64,000 nucleotides of DNA from Prochlorococcus sp. AG-347-K20 (lineage in GTDB: Bacteria > Cyanobacteriota > Cyanobacteriia > PCC-6307 > Cyanobiaceae): the NCBI GenBank assembly GCA_003281315.1, contig QCCH01000001.1:124001-188000 (forward strand), read 5' to 3'. Of the stretch, positions 28,323 through 35,003 are shown one piece after another; position 1 is the stretch's first letter; every line of letters begins with the position of its first letter. Under the pieces are notes generated by a model. It was given only the letters and a program-made list of their open reading frames with translations, did not search any database and was not told where the DNA came from. The position numbers were made by a program, and so were the translations under genes.

Positions 28323-28631
28323 TTAATTTATTGTTTTTTCATTAATTGATCTAACCCAAGAATAATATCTTGATTTTCTAATCCTTTGCTCTTTCGAGAC
28401 TAATCTATCTGCAGATTCTAGGGGTGATTCTCCTTTCTCAACTTTTGTTGTAATAGAAATACCAAAACCTTTTGCTTCAATTTTTGCAATGCCACCCTCT
28501 AAAAAAAATAAAAAAGACCAACCTTTGTTCCATCCTAAATAGAAGGGATTTCGATACATTGCATTCTTTTGGAGATAGTCTTTAAATGATATTTTCCTTT
28601 TCAAGGAGTTACTTGTATTCACTATTACCAA
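28323..28631 (-). CDS. hypothetical protein, 102 aa
   Basis: 102-aa soluble, basic protein. Notable segments are YRNPFYLGWNKGWSFLFF (about 26-43), a beta-like AKIEAKGFGISITTKVEKGE (about 49-68) and a basic tail. No family recognised. Divergent from the second DUF1651 unit, with its start about 120 nt from that ATG. Confidence 0.55.
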   Translation of the reverse strand: MVIVNTSNSLKRKISFKDYLQKNAMYRNPFYLGWNKGWSFLFFLEGGIAKIEAKGFGISITTKVEKGESPLESADRLVSKEQRIRKSRYYSWVRSINEKTIN

Positions 28632-28700
28632 ATAAGAAGTTTACGGCTGATTATTTTTAGAAAGTAATTTTAGTATTTAAATAATTACTTTTAGGAACAC

Positions 28701-28747
28701 TTGACGCTCGGAAGTAGTACATTTATATTTGTAGTACAACTGTATTA
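28701..28747 (+). promoter_or_regulatory. sigma70 promoter with LexA-like operator (DUF1651 operon 2)
   Basis: -35 TTGACG (28701-28706), 17-bp spacer, -10 TATATT (28724-28729), then AGTACAACTGTATT (28733-28746), ending 6 nt before the ATG. Both hexamers are identical to those at 26252/26276, and the palindrome differs from the first box only in its two central bases. An extra AGTAC half-site lies in the spacer (about 28716-28720). Confidence 0.65.
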
Positions 28748-28752
28748 TCTTC

Positions 28753-29043
28753 ATGACTTCAGGAGTCGCTAATGTTCGGACTTATTTTTATCGTGGCAGC
28801 CTTATTGACCCCCCAACTGGCTGGTTGTTTAACAAAAAAAGTGGTTTATTAATTTTTTTTGAGAGTTATAAGAAATCTGTATCTAATAACTTAAAAGTAT
28901 ATACTCATCTTTTCTATGCAAATGAATTAGGTGAACCAGCCCAAATTAAAAATTCAAGACTTCATTCTATTGAGTGTGCTTGTGAAACATGGAATGAATT
29001 AATTTCAGGAGGTTGGCAAATTGTTACTAATAAATTCCAGTAA
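28753..29043 (+). CDS. DUF1651 domain protein, copy 2 (96 aa)
   Basis: 96 aa, a diverged paralogue of the product at 26307: matching MT-G-ANV-T, PPTGWLFN (about 20-27), THLFYANELGEPAQIKNS (about 47-64) and W-L---GW near the end. The two are clearly related but far from identical, so duplication is old or they arrived separately. It lies 6 nt after a LexA-like box. The Cys-containing protein at 29046 follows 2 nt later. Confidence 0.8.
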   Translation: MTSGVANVRTYFYRGSLIDPPTGWLFNKKSGLLIFFESYKKSVSNNLKVYTHLFYANELGEPAQIKNSRLHSIECACETWNELISGGWQIVTNKFQ

Positions 29044-29045
29044 TC

Positions 29046-29279
29046 ATGATCAAGGTAAATCCGTCAAAATGGGAATATCTAAAAGAATCTGCCCTAAAAA
29101 GAAAACGAACAAAGATTTGTATTACTTGCAATCATTTTCGCTACAGCACTACAGAAACTTTTGCTACTATCTTGATCTGTCCAAAATACGAAAAATGCAT
29201 ACCACATGGTGATCATTTACTTAAAGGCTGTGAGTATTGGCAAAAAAATAGGGCGATATTTTCTCCTGAAGCATCTTAA
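29046..29279 (+). CDS. cysteine-rich small protein, 77 aa, DUF1651 operon 2
   Basis: 77 aa starting at ATG 29046, 2 nt after the DUF1651 stop. N terminus is basic (ALKRKRTKI); the middle has cysteines in ICITCNHFR, LICPKYEKC and KGCEYW plus histidines (IPHGDH), a spacing that could bind zinc or an Fe-S cluster. No named family recognised. It differs from the two genes that follow DUF1651 copy 1. Confidence 0.6.
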   Translation: MIKVNPSKWEYLKESALKRKRTKICITCNHFRYSTTETFATILICPKYEKCIPHGDHLLKGCEYWQKNRAIFSPEAS

Positions 29280-29379
29280 TTATTCTTTAATTAACCTTCT
29301 CTAGGTTGAGACATTTAATTATGTAAACAAAGCATTATTTTATACAACTTAAAAAACTCTTTTTAAGTAATTTTGAAGC

Positions 29380-29481
29380 ATGATTCAATTCTACTTTTCC
29401 ATATTTTTATTAGTTGTGCTTACATTTTTTGCACTTTTATTAGATGCACCAGAATTGGCATCCTTAATCCAAACATTTTAG
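29380..29481 (+). CDS. single-helix membrane peptide, 33 aa
   Basis: ATG 29380 to TAG 29481. 33 aa, almost wholly a transmembrane helix (FYFSIFLLVVLTFFALLL) with a short polar tail. A terminator follows 8 nt later, which supports a real transcript. Unrecognised. Confidence 0.5.
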   Translation: MIQFYFSIFLLVVLTFFALLLDAPELASLIQTF

Positions 29482-29488
29482 AAAATAA

Positions 29489-29514
29489 TAAATCAGCATT
29501 TTTACTGATTTACT
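29489..29514 (+). terminator. intrinsic terminator
   Basis: Hairpin AAATCAG-CATTTTTA-CTGATTT directly after the 33-aa membrane peptide gene, followed by a moderately T-rich stretch. Confidence 0.55.
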
Positions 29515-29563
29515 TTCTTAATAAGTAAGGCGTAGGTTTAACTTGTTGAATAGGAGGGATCTA

Positions 29564-29605
29564 ATGATTGACAGTCCACCAGAGGAGTTAAATTATAAAA
29601 TTTAA
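29564..29605 (+). CDS. candidate 13-aa peptide with strong ribosome-binding site
   Basis: ATG at 29564 is preceded by AGGAGGG with 6-nt spacing, one of the best Shine-Dalgarno sequences in the window. The product would be MIDSPPEELNYKI. A strong terminator lies 26 nt after the stop. The unit could be a micro-ORF mRNA, a leader peptide, or a small RNA whose purine-rich motif is not for translation. Confidence 0.35.
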   Translation: MIDSPPEELNYKI

Positions 29606-29631
29606 ATCTAGATAAAACTAATGCTAAATCT

Positions 29632-29666
29632 GGAATGAATCTTCTATTTGAGATTCATTCCTTTTT
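29632..29666 (+). terminator. strong intrinsic terminator
   Basis: Perfect 10-bp stem GGAATGAATC (29632-29641) / GATTCATTCC (29652-29661) with a 10-nt loop, followed by TTTTT. It ends whatever transcript begins near 29.53 kb. Confidence 0.75.
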
Positions 29667-29774
29667 AATTTCTTTCTAAAAAATGTAACTTATAAATATT
29701 AAATTTTAAAAGTAAAAAATCTGTTCATATTAAAATGATTCGATGAAAAAGACACTTGTAGAAAGTGATTAACT

Positions 29775-29957
29775 TTACCTAAATCCAAAACCAGTTTTTT
29801 GTTCTTCTTTTTCTTCCCATTCATTAATAATTAGTTTTAGTAAACTTTTAAGTTCTGAGTTCGAAGCATCAGTATCTTTTTGAAGATTTATACAAATGTT
29901 TTTTATTTCCTCAAAAGCATTATCAATTAATATTGTTTTTTGATCTGGATTGGCCAT
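29775..29957 (-). CDS. hypothetical protein, 60 aa
   Basis: 60-aa acidic helical protein (AFEEIKNICINLQKD; LIINEWEEKEEQKTGFGFR at the end). No membrane segment and no recognised family. It resembles the 69-aa protein at 31701 in general plan (helical, with an I-EW motif late), which may only reflect composition. Probably follows the 65-aa membrane protein gene on the same strand. Confidence 0.5.
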   Translation of the reverse strand: MANPDQKTILIDNAFEEIKNICINLQKDTDASNSELKSLLKLIINEWEEKEEQKTGFGFR

Positions 29958-29963
29958 AGAATT

Positions 29964-30161
29964 TTAAAATGCTCCATTACAGTTGAACCCACTGCAGTTA
30001 ATAACCCTGAAAATATTCATTACAAAGTTGTGGAATCTTTCATCAAAAAAAAATGCCCAGGTTGTAAATATAGCAAAACCAGAGACAGCAAAAGCAACAT
30101 ATTGAAGCCAGTGTATTCCATAACTGTCCAAGCCATTTTTATCAAAATCAGAATTACTCAA
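29964..30161 (-). CDS. small membrane protein, 65 aa
   Basis: 65 aa: a soluble N terminus, one helix (WLQYVAFAVSGFAIFTTWAFFF, about 19-39) and a tail with two cysteines (INCSGFNCNGAF). Unrecognised. Lies 6 nt upstream of the 60-aa gene on the same strand. Confidence 0.5.
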   Translation of the reverse strand: MSNSDFDKNGLDSYGIHWLQYVAFAVSGFAIFTTWAFFFDERFHNFVMNIFRVINCSGFNCNGAF

Positions 30162-30259
30162 TGGTTTTTTTTACTTATAATAAAAATTTTTTTTTAAAAA
30201 GGAGAGTTTGTTTTGAACGAGAGATTTTTTTTCTTTAAGACCTTAATTTATTGATAGTT

Positions 30260-30514
30260 TTAAATAAAACCAGGTATTATCCACCCAAAAAAACCGTAGT
30301 TTATTATCAAGGCTAAAAAACCAATCATAGCTAATCTCCCATTTGTTATTTCGGCATTTTTCCAAAATTTACCCATGTAGTTTTTTATTTTTTTCGAATT
30401 TTTATCTATTAAATAATTTGGTTCAAAAGGTTCCTGCAACCTTTTGATGGCGTATAAAGAGAATTGAATAGTAATTGCGATGATAACAACTATAAAACTA
30501 GTAAGAGCATCCAT
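30260..30514 (-). CDS. high-light-inducible protein (HLIP) with an extra N-terminal helix
   Basis: Thylakoid chlorophyll-binding stress protein. 84 aa. The C-terminal CAB-like helix NAEITNGRLAMIGFLALIIN (about 53-72) has the chlorophyll-binding E-x2-NGR-x-AMIGF signature. HLIPs usually have this single helix; here a second, N-terminal transmembrane helix (about 4-24) precedes it. HLIPs protect photosystem II assembly intermediates under high light or nutrient stress and are often carried in Prochlorococcus islands and cyanophages. Confidence 0.85.
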   Translation of the reverse strand: MDALTSFIVVIIAITIQFSLYAIKRLQEPFEPNYLIDKNSKKIKNYMGKFWKNAEITNGRLAMIGFLALIINYGFFGWIIPGFI

Positions 30515-30863
30515 TTTTAAATTTCATGTGTGATCAATTAGTAAGACAAAGAGTAAATGACATTTGTATTTATCAAACATTTCCTTATTTCTGCTTTATT
30601 GACAGAGGAAACCTTAACTTGAATTATTAATGAATGTAACATATTTAAAAAAAATTAGTATGAATTCTTACTTTTTCTTTGGATTTAAAACTTTTAAAGA
30701 CTAAAATGTCACATTAATGTGTTAATTATATCCTATGGCTTTTCTTGATTGAAATGCAGAAAGCTTTAAAATTTGTTTTGTCAAATCAGATAATGTTTTA
30801 AATTTTACTAGGAAAATACATTTAATATAATTTATTTAAAATATATTCAATAATTAGAAATTA
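30515..30863. other. 349-bp spacer upstream of the HLIP gene
   Basis: Very AT-rich. A 34-codon frame (30526-30630, +) is present but has no good ribosome-binding site and an unremarkable product, so I do not call it. Presumably holds the HLIP promoter reading leftward; no clear operator was seen. Confidence 0.4.
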
Positions 30864-30983
30864 TTACTTTTGTTTGATTTCAGGAAGGTAAAATTTATTG
30901 CCTAATGTATAACCAATTGACATAAGTACGAACCCGATAAGTTGAGGCAAATGAGAATTTGCTAGAGAGATTTTTTCAATCAT
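30864..30983 (-). CDS. small hydrophobic protein, 39 aa
   Basis: ATG at 30983, TAA at 30864. 39 aa with a moderately hydrophobic segment (PQLIGFVLMSIGYTLGN, about 13-29) and a basic tail (KQK). Unrecognised; the membrane segment is weak. Confidence 0.45.
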   Translation of the reverse strand: MIEKISLANSHLPQLIGFVLMSIGYTLGNKFYLPEIKQK

Positions 30984-31024
30984 TACTCAAACTATAAAAC
31001 AATATAATAATAAAAAAATTTTAA

Positions 31025-31219
31025 TTATGTAAATTTATTTTTTTTTGATTCTTTAATTTCCCCAGATTTTTTTAGTGAATTAACAAGTCTTTCATTTTCT
31101 GTTTTTAGATTTTCTAATGCAGATTTTGTGAATTGCTCTTTAGCCTCAAATTTTGCTGAACTTATAACTTTTTTATTGGGAAGTTTTTTCTTCGGCTCTG
31201 GCTTCATTTTAAAAAGCAT
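31025..31219 (-). CDS. lysine-rich hypothetical protein, 64 aa
   Basis: 64 aa, very rich in Lys and Glu, with a predicted coiled coil (FEAKEQFTKSALENLKTENERLV, in pieces, about 24-46). It resembles the 41-aa product at 35004 (both have LKTEN/LTNEN followed by -LV--LKK). An opposite-strand hydrophobic frame overlaps it; I prefer this one for its composition. Confidence 0.5.
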   Translation of the reverse strand: MLFKMKPEPKKKLPNKKVISSAKFEAKEQFTKSALENLKTENERLVNSLKKSGEIKESKKNKFT

Positions 31220-31305
31220 TTTAGAAATACTAGAAGTTATTTTTGTCGTACTAGGTATTATTTTTTACATTTTTCTGGTTAATAATAATTGTTTACATAA
31301 ACAAA

Positions 31306-31518
31306 TTAATATTTCTCTTTTGGGAGCCTTAACCATCCTGTCTTCCATTCTGATTTAAGTTTTGCCCATGAAATCCTTTTAATATCTTTTTTGTTTTTGG
31401 TAGGAAAAATATCTACCCATCTATCTTCATTTTTACCACCATAAGCTTTAACTTGAAAATGCCTGTTACCATTAATAGTTTTGGGTGCTGTCCAACAAAG
31501 AGTAGGAGGCCATTTCAT
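31306..31518 (-). CDS. TIGR02450-family tryptophan-rich protein
   Basis: 70 aa with six tryptophans (MKWPPTLCWTAP, DRWVDIFPT, ISWAKLKSEWKTGWLRLP), the pattern of the small TIGR02450 family of cyanobacteria and marine bacteria. Function unknown. Full length, starting at ATG 31518. Confidence 0.75.
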   Translation of the reverse strand: MKWPPTLCWTAPKTINGNRHFQVKAYGGKNEDRWVDIFPTKNKKDIKRISWAKLKSEWKTGWLRLPKEKY

Positions 31519-31544
31519 AAGAGATTTTTAAAAGTTTAAAAAAA

Positions 31545-31631
31545 CTAAAGGTTGCTTTGGCCAGTCAAAACTAAACCATAATATGCAATCGTACCAAGGA
31601 TAAGTACTATACCTAGTATTCTAATAATCAT
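31545..31631 (-). CDS. single-helix membrane peptide, 28 aa
   Basis: ATG 31631 to TAG 31545. MIIRILGIVLILGTIAYYG followed by LVLTGQSNL: one helix and a short polar tail. Size and topology match tiny photosynthetic-complex subunits, but it is not PetN, PsbT, PsbI or another that I recognise. It lies 26 nt upstream of the TIGR02450 gene on the same strand. Confidence 0.45.
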   Translation of the reverse strand: MIIRILGIVLILGTIAYYGLVLTGQSNL

Positions 31632-31700
31632 GCTTTAATATTTTAAATTCAAATTATATTAAAGAAGTTTTATAAATTTGAGTTGAAGATTTAATATTTT

Positions 31701-31910
31701 CTAATTTTTCTTTTTGTTATTTCTAACTATGGAGTGGCAAGATTCAGGGTGCCATTCATTCTGAATCTTGCCAATAAAATCATAAATAAATGAATCGGGA
31801 CATCCAGTGTTTTTTTGAAGTTCTGAAAGTTCTTCTTTAATGAATTCATAAACACTCGTTATTACCCCAAGATTTTCTTCTTGGGAGGGAGCCCATTTTT
31901 TATTCTCCAT
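31701..31910 (-). CDS. hypothetical protein, 69 aa
   Basis: 69-aa soluble helical protein, with TGCPDSFIYDFIGKIQNEWHP (in pieces, about 35-55) and a basic end (RNNKKKN). Its start overlaps the preceding gene by 11 nt, so the two are probably translated together. No family recognised. Confidence 0.55.
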   Translation of the reverse strand: MENKKWAPSQEENLGVITSVYEFIKEELSELQKNTGCPDSFIYDFIGKIQNEWHPESCHSIVRNNKKKN

Positions 31911-32088
31911 TATTTTTTAAATTATTTTCCACAATATCGTAATAGGTTATGTCTCCATAATCAGCATCTGAACAACATAAATCTCCATATAGTTCCTCTA
32001 ACAAATCGTATGCATCTGAATACTTAACAAAACTTTGAGTGGTTAATTCATCCTCTTTCCCGTCAATTCTAATTATTTTGTAAGTCAT
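31900..32088 (-). CDS. hypothetical acidic protein, 62 aa
   Basis: 62-aa acidic protein (MTYKIIRIDGKEDEL; SDAYDLLEELYGDLCCSDADY, in pieces, about 24-44). Resembles small phage-encoded proteins in size and composition. Overlaps the following 69-aa gene by 11 nt. No family recognised. Confidence 0.55.
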   Translation of the reverse strand: MTYKIIRIDGKEDELTTQSFVKYSDAYDLLEELYGDLCCSDADYGDITYYDIVENNLKNNGE

Positions 32089-32148
32089 ATTTTACTTAGA
32101 TGCAAAAAGTATTTTTTTGATTCATTAGATCAACTTATAAATAAAATC

Positions 32149-32355
32149 TCATTTAGGATTATTAGTTGGGTAAAGCTTCTGAATTTTATTTTTTTGAATT
32201 TCTATTTTTCTTCGTTCATATTTTTTTGCCATTATTTTTCTGATAAATAATTGTGGGATAAACCAAACTAATGCAATAGCAATAGCCATGAAAGCAGGAT
32301 TTCTCCACGTTAACCTAATTATCTCTTGCAAAAGTTCTTGATTCAAAATTTCCAT
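32149..32355 (-). CDS. small membrane protein, 68 aa
   Basis: 68 aa with one helix (NPAFMAIAIALVWFIPQLFI, about 19-38) followed by a highly basic amphipathic tail (KKYERRKIEIQKNKIQK). Positive-inside rule puts the tail in the cytoplasm. Unrecognised. Confidence 0.55.
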   Translation of the reverse strand: MEILNQELLQEIIRLTWRNPAFMAIAIALVWFIPQLFIRKIMAKKYERRKIEIQKNKIQKLYPTNNPK

Positions 32356-32526
32356 ACATTAATTTTTATGATAAAAATATCTTTGCTTTCTTTTATAAAA
32401 TCTTTTAATTATCAAGTTTATTATAACCTTAAAAAATCATATAAGGATTTTTATAAATTTTTTCTTTTTCCAGTCTCTTTTTTTTATATTTGGATTTAGA
32501 TTAATTTCTAATTTTTTAGTTTAGAG

Positions 32527-33192
32527 ATGTCGACTTATCTAATTACTGGATCAAATAGGGGTATTGGATTAGAACTATGTAGGCAAATTCATAAGAGGGG
32601 AGATAACGTAATTGCAACGTGTAGGAAAGCTTCAAAAGAACTTAGAGATTTAGGAGTGAGAATTGAAGAGAATATAGAAATTTCTTCTGAAGAGTCGATA
32701 ACAAATTTGTGTAACAAACTGTCTGGAGTTAATTTAGATTGCTTAATTCATAATGCAGGAATTTATGAATTTAATTCTTTCGAAAACTTAGATAAAAAAA
32801 GTATTTTGCGGCAATTTGAAGTCAATGCATTGAGTCCAATATGTATGACTCAATTACTTAAACATCTTTTAAAAAGATCTTCTAAAGTTGCTTTTATCAC
32901 AAGTAGAATGGGATCTATTGAAGATAATACATCAGGAAGTTCTTATGGTTACAGGATGTCTAAGGTAGCCTTGTCCATGGCAGCAAAATCACTTTCTATA
33001 GATTTATCAAGAGAAGATATTTATGTAGCTATTTTGCATCCTGGGTTAGTGAGTACAAGAATGACTGGCTTTACAAGAAATGGAATTAGTCCTGAAGAAT
33101 CAGCAAGTGGAATTTTAAAACGTATTGATTCTTTAAATAAAAATAACTCGGGTACGTTTTGGCATGCCAACGGAGAAGTTTTGCCCTGGTAA
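32527..33192 (+). CDS. short-chain dehydrogenase/reductase
   Basis: 221-aa SDR. Cofactor motif TGSNRGIGLEL (about 7-17), NAG in LIHNAGIY (about 74-81), catalytic S/Y/K in FITSRMGS (about 122) and YGYRMSKVAL (about 140-149; Y-x3-K), then ILHPGLVSTRMT (about 168). It resembles C-factor/carbonyl-reductase-like SDRs. Substrate unknown. It is the only clearly enzymatic gene of normal size in the small-gene region besides the ligase-like one. Confidence 0.88.
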   Translation: MSTYLITGSNRGIGLELCRQIHKRGDNVIATCRKASKELRDLGVRIEENIEISSEESITNLCNKLSGVNLDCLIHNAGIYEFNSFENLDKKSILRQFEVNALSPICMTQLLKHLLKRSSKVAFITSRMGSIEDNTSGSSYGYRMSKVALSMAAKSLSIDLSREDIYVAILHPGLVSTRMTGFTRNGISPEESASGILKRIDSLNKNNSGTFWHANGEVLPW

Positions 33193-33323
33193 TATCTTTA
33201 TTTTGAATTAATAGAGATTTATATCATTAATTTATTAAAAAACTTTTAAATTTTTTACGAATTTCTTTCCTTGTTCAATACTTTTAGTTATCTTTAAAAA
33301 AACATTAGTAAAGGAGGTGATTC

Positions 33324-33413
33324 ATTGTCGTATCTACCGAAAAATGCGGTTATCAAAGGGACCGTGAATTTAGTATCTTCATCACATTCATCGGTCTCTT
33401 TTTCTTTAATTAA
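33324..33413 (+). CDS. candidate 29-aa peptide with near-perfect Shine-Dalgarno, non-ATG start
   Basis: AAAGGAGGTGAT (33310-33321) is complementary to the whole 3' tail of 16S rRNA, the strongest such match in the window. Six nt later is ATT GTC GTA..., encoding (I/M)VVSTEKCGYQRDREF followed by a hydrophobic SIFITFIGLFFF. Alternatively TTG at 33325 opens another frame (LSYLPKNAV...) to 33447. Neither has an ATG. A hairpin with T-run lies inside the frame end, so the message may be attenuated. Confidence 0.35.
   Translation: MVVSTEKCGYQRDREFSIFITFIGLFFFN
33356..33404 (+). terminator. hairpin plus T-run inside the candidate peptide
   Basis: GGGACCG-TGAA (33359-33369) pairs with TTCA-T-CGGTCTC (about 33387-33398), one bulged T, followed by TTTTTCTTT. 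It looks like an intrinsic terminator or attenuator lying before the stop codon of either reading frame. Confidence 0.5.
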
Positions 33414-33470
33414 GAAAAAAGGTTTTATTATTAATAGATTTATATAAATTAATCACTTAATAATCAAAAG

Positions 33471-33502
33471 CTCTGCATCTCAAGTAGTTGCAGAGTTTTT
33501 TT
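33471..33502 (+). terminator. strong intrinsic terminator
   Basis: CTCTGCA (33471-33477) / TGCAGAG (33489-33495) with an 11-nt loop, followed by seven T. Ends rightward transcripts from the SDR/33.3-kb unit; on the other strand the T-run is weak. Confidence 0.75.
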
Positions 33503-33532
33503 ATGAATTTAAATACTCTTTAAAAATTTACT

Positions 33533-33634
33533 CTATCTTTTTTGACCGAAGTAAATTAAGGCTAAAAAAGATAAAGTGCTTACTGAAGCGATTAAGTACC
33601 ACCCAGTTGAGGAGTTGCTAGTTACTTCCGTCAT
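33533..33634 (-). CDS. single-helix membrane peptide, 33 aa
   Basis: ATG 33634 to TAG 33533. Polar N terminus (MTEVTSNSSTGW), one helix (YLIASVSTLSFLALIYFG), basic end. Its ATG directly follows the stop of the next upstream gene (33635), so it is the last member of a chain of abutting membrane-protein genes. Confidence 0.5.
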   Translation of the reverse strand: MTEVTSNSSTGWYLIASVSTLSFLALIYFGQKR

Positions 33635-33724
33635 TTATTTTGATTTATCGGAGGAATTGATTATTTGAGTGAAAAATACAATTGATATCATTAAAAAAAT
33701 TAAAAGGATATAAGTTACGTTCAT
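33635..33724 (-). CDS. single-helix membrane peptide, 29 aa
   Basis: ATG 33724 to TAA 33635. One helix (VTYILLIFLMISIVFF) and a polar tail (TQIINSSDKSK). It fits without any gap between the 84-aa gene (stop at 33725) and the 33-aa gene (ATG at 33634); this packing is the main reason to believe it. Confidence 0.5.
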   Translation of the reverse strand: MNVTYILLIFLMISIVFFTQIINSSDKSK

Positions 33725-33979
33725 TTATAGAAAAATGCTAATTATCAAAAAGATTATTCCTAGAACTACCGAAATAATTGCTCCATCTACTAATAAGTCT
33801 TTCCATGTATAACTTTTAAGCATCCTTGATTTATCTTCTTCACTCATAAGGTTCTTTAGCCAAGTCCAATCTAAAAGCTTTGTTAATGCAACACCAAAAA
33901 TTAAATGGCCAAACAAAATACCAATTAGATCAATTCTAGAAATATCTTTTGTGAGACTTGTAATAATAAAAAAGTCCAC
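33725..33979 (-). CDS. small membrane protein, 84 aa
   Basis: 84 aa with two hydrophobic stretches, about 18-36 (DLIGILFGHLIFGVALTKLL) and about 66-84 (GAIISVVLGIIFLIISIFL), separated by a charged loop (SEEDKSRMLKSYTWKDLL). Unrecognised. Its start overlaps the preceding gene by one base. Confidence 0.6.
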   Translation of the reverse strand: MDFFIITSLTKDISRIDLIGILFGHLIFGVALTKLLDWTWLKNLMSEEDKSRMLKSYTWKDLLVDGAIISVVLGIIFLIISIFL

Positions 33980-34206
33980 TAGCTTTTTTCTTTATTAGAT
34001 AAGGCACCACCTTCTTCTCTATATTTTTCCCAAGCTTCGCTTATTTTTGCTTTAGAGAAATTTTGTTTTCCCTCAGAGAATTTATCTTTCAGCTTATTTA
34101 AACTATTAGTCAGCTCTTTTTTTGTTGGTTCATCAAGAAAGTTTGATGTTAATTTCCATAAATACCAGCTACTAGCTAGTAAAAGAATTAATCCAAGTAG
34201 TTGCAT
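33979..34206 (-). CDS. small membrane-anchored helical protein, 75 aa
   Basis: 75 aa: one N-terminal helix (LLGLILLLASSWYLW, about 3-17) and a long charged amphipathic helix (NSLNKLKDKFSEGKQNFSKA, about 34-53, with SEAWEKYREEGG after). First gene of the abutting chain 34206-33533, all small membrane proteins on one strand. Unrecognised. Confidence 0.6.
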   Translation of the reverse strand: MQLLGLILLLASSWYLWKLTSNFLDEPTKKELTNSLNKLKDKFSEGKQNFSKAKISEAWEKYREEGGALSNKEKS

Positions 34207-34296
34207 ATTAGTTTTTCTACTATGTTACAACTTTTCAAATGATTTCGATAAATTAATTAATTTAATACCTTAATAATTTTCAGAGAATAATCAAAA

Positions 34297-34452
34297 TTAA
34301 AACTTTAACCAGTGGAAAAATACTCTATCCAGCAACCATATAGTTAAACCCCCTTCCAGGAAAGCCAACCAGTACATCCCGTAATCAGAAAACCCCATTT
34401 GTTCTTTTACGGTCTTAATTAATTTTTTGTGAGCTTGAATGAGATCTTTCAT
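34297..34452 (-). CDS. small membrane protein, 51 aa
   Basis: ATG 34452 to TAA 34297. 51 aa: basic N terminus (IQAHKKLIKTVKEQMGF), then a tryptophan-rich hydrophobic stretch (YWLAFLEGGLTIWLLDRVFF, in part). It ends KF. Unrecognised; no competing frame. Confidence 0.5.
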   Translation of the reverse strand: MKDLIQAHKKLIKTVKEQMGFSDYGMYWLAFLEGGLTIWLLDRVFFHWLKF

Positions 34453-34466
34453 GAATAATCAAATTT

Positions 34467-34718
34467 TTAAACCTGCTGAATTTCTTTAATTAAAAACCCC
34501 TTCCCGTAGCAAGATAGACATGTTTTAGTCTCATCTAATGAAATTCTTAGAAAACCTGCTCCATTACATCTAAAACAATTTACTTTAGAATTTGAATAGA
34601 TTTTTGATTTAATTTTAGCAGCACGATTTAAGTAAGAAACAGTTTCTTTTCGACCGTATGCTTTGGCGGCTTTGTTTAAAAGCTTTTTGTAGTTGACTTT
34701 AAGTTCTTGGGTATTCAT
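34467..34718 (-). CDS. DnaJ-type zinc-finger protein, 83 aa
   Basis: 83 aa. The C-terminal half has two copies of the DnaJ zinc-finger repeat, CFRCNGAGF (about 48-56) and CLSCYGKGF (about 66-74), i.e. CxxCxGxG twice, forming one zinc site. The N-terminal half is a basic helical region. Plastid BSD2-type proteins with such fingers act as assembly chaperones; that role here is only a suggestion. Confidence 0.7.
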   Translation of the reverse strand: MNTQELKVNYKKLLNKAAKAYGRKETVSYLNRAAKIKSKIYSNSKVNCFRCNGAGFLRISLDETKTCLSCYGKGFLIKEIQQV

Positions 34719-35003
34719 CTTTAATAGGGACTATGATACTGATACAGGAAAACTGAGTGTTTAAGTAATTTAAAAAGCTTTGTATGTCCTGTTTATATTT
34801 CTAATCTGATCTCTAACTGAGATCTGATTAATATAACTAGTATTTGTTTTAAATGTTTAGTTTTAAGAGTATTAATTTATATATTTAATAGAAATTTTAT
34901 AATTGATAAACTTTTTGGGTGATCATTCAAGAAAATATTATTTGTCTAAGAAAGGAAGTTTAGAAGATTTATTGTTTAAAAAATATTTTTAAGCTCTAGT
35001 AGG

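Noticed and set aside
30526-30630. 34-codon ORF on plus strand
   Set aside because: No ribosome-binding site and no recognisable features; lies in the HLIP promoter region.
31128-31358. 76-aa hydrophobic frame on the plus strand
   Set aside because: It overlaps two better minus-strand genes (64-aa Lys-rich and the TIGR02450 protein); hydrophobic antisense frames are common opposite Lys/Glu-rich genes in AT-rich DNA.
32368-32499. 43-codon ORF just upstream of the SDR gene
   Set aside because: Phe/Tyr/Lys-rich product expected by chance in AT-rich DNA; no ribosome-binding site.
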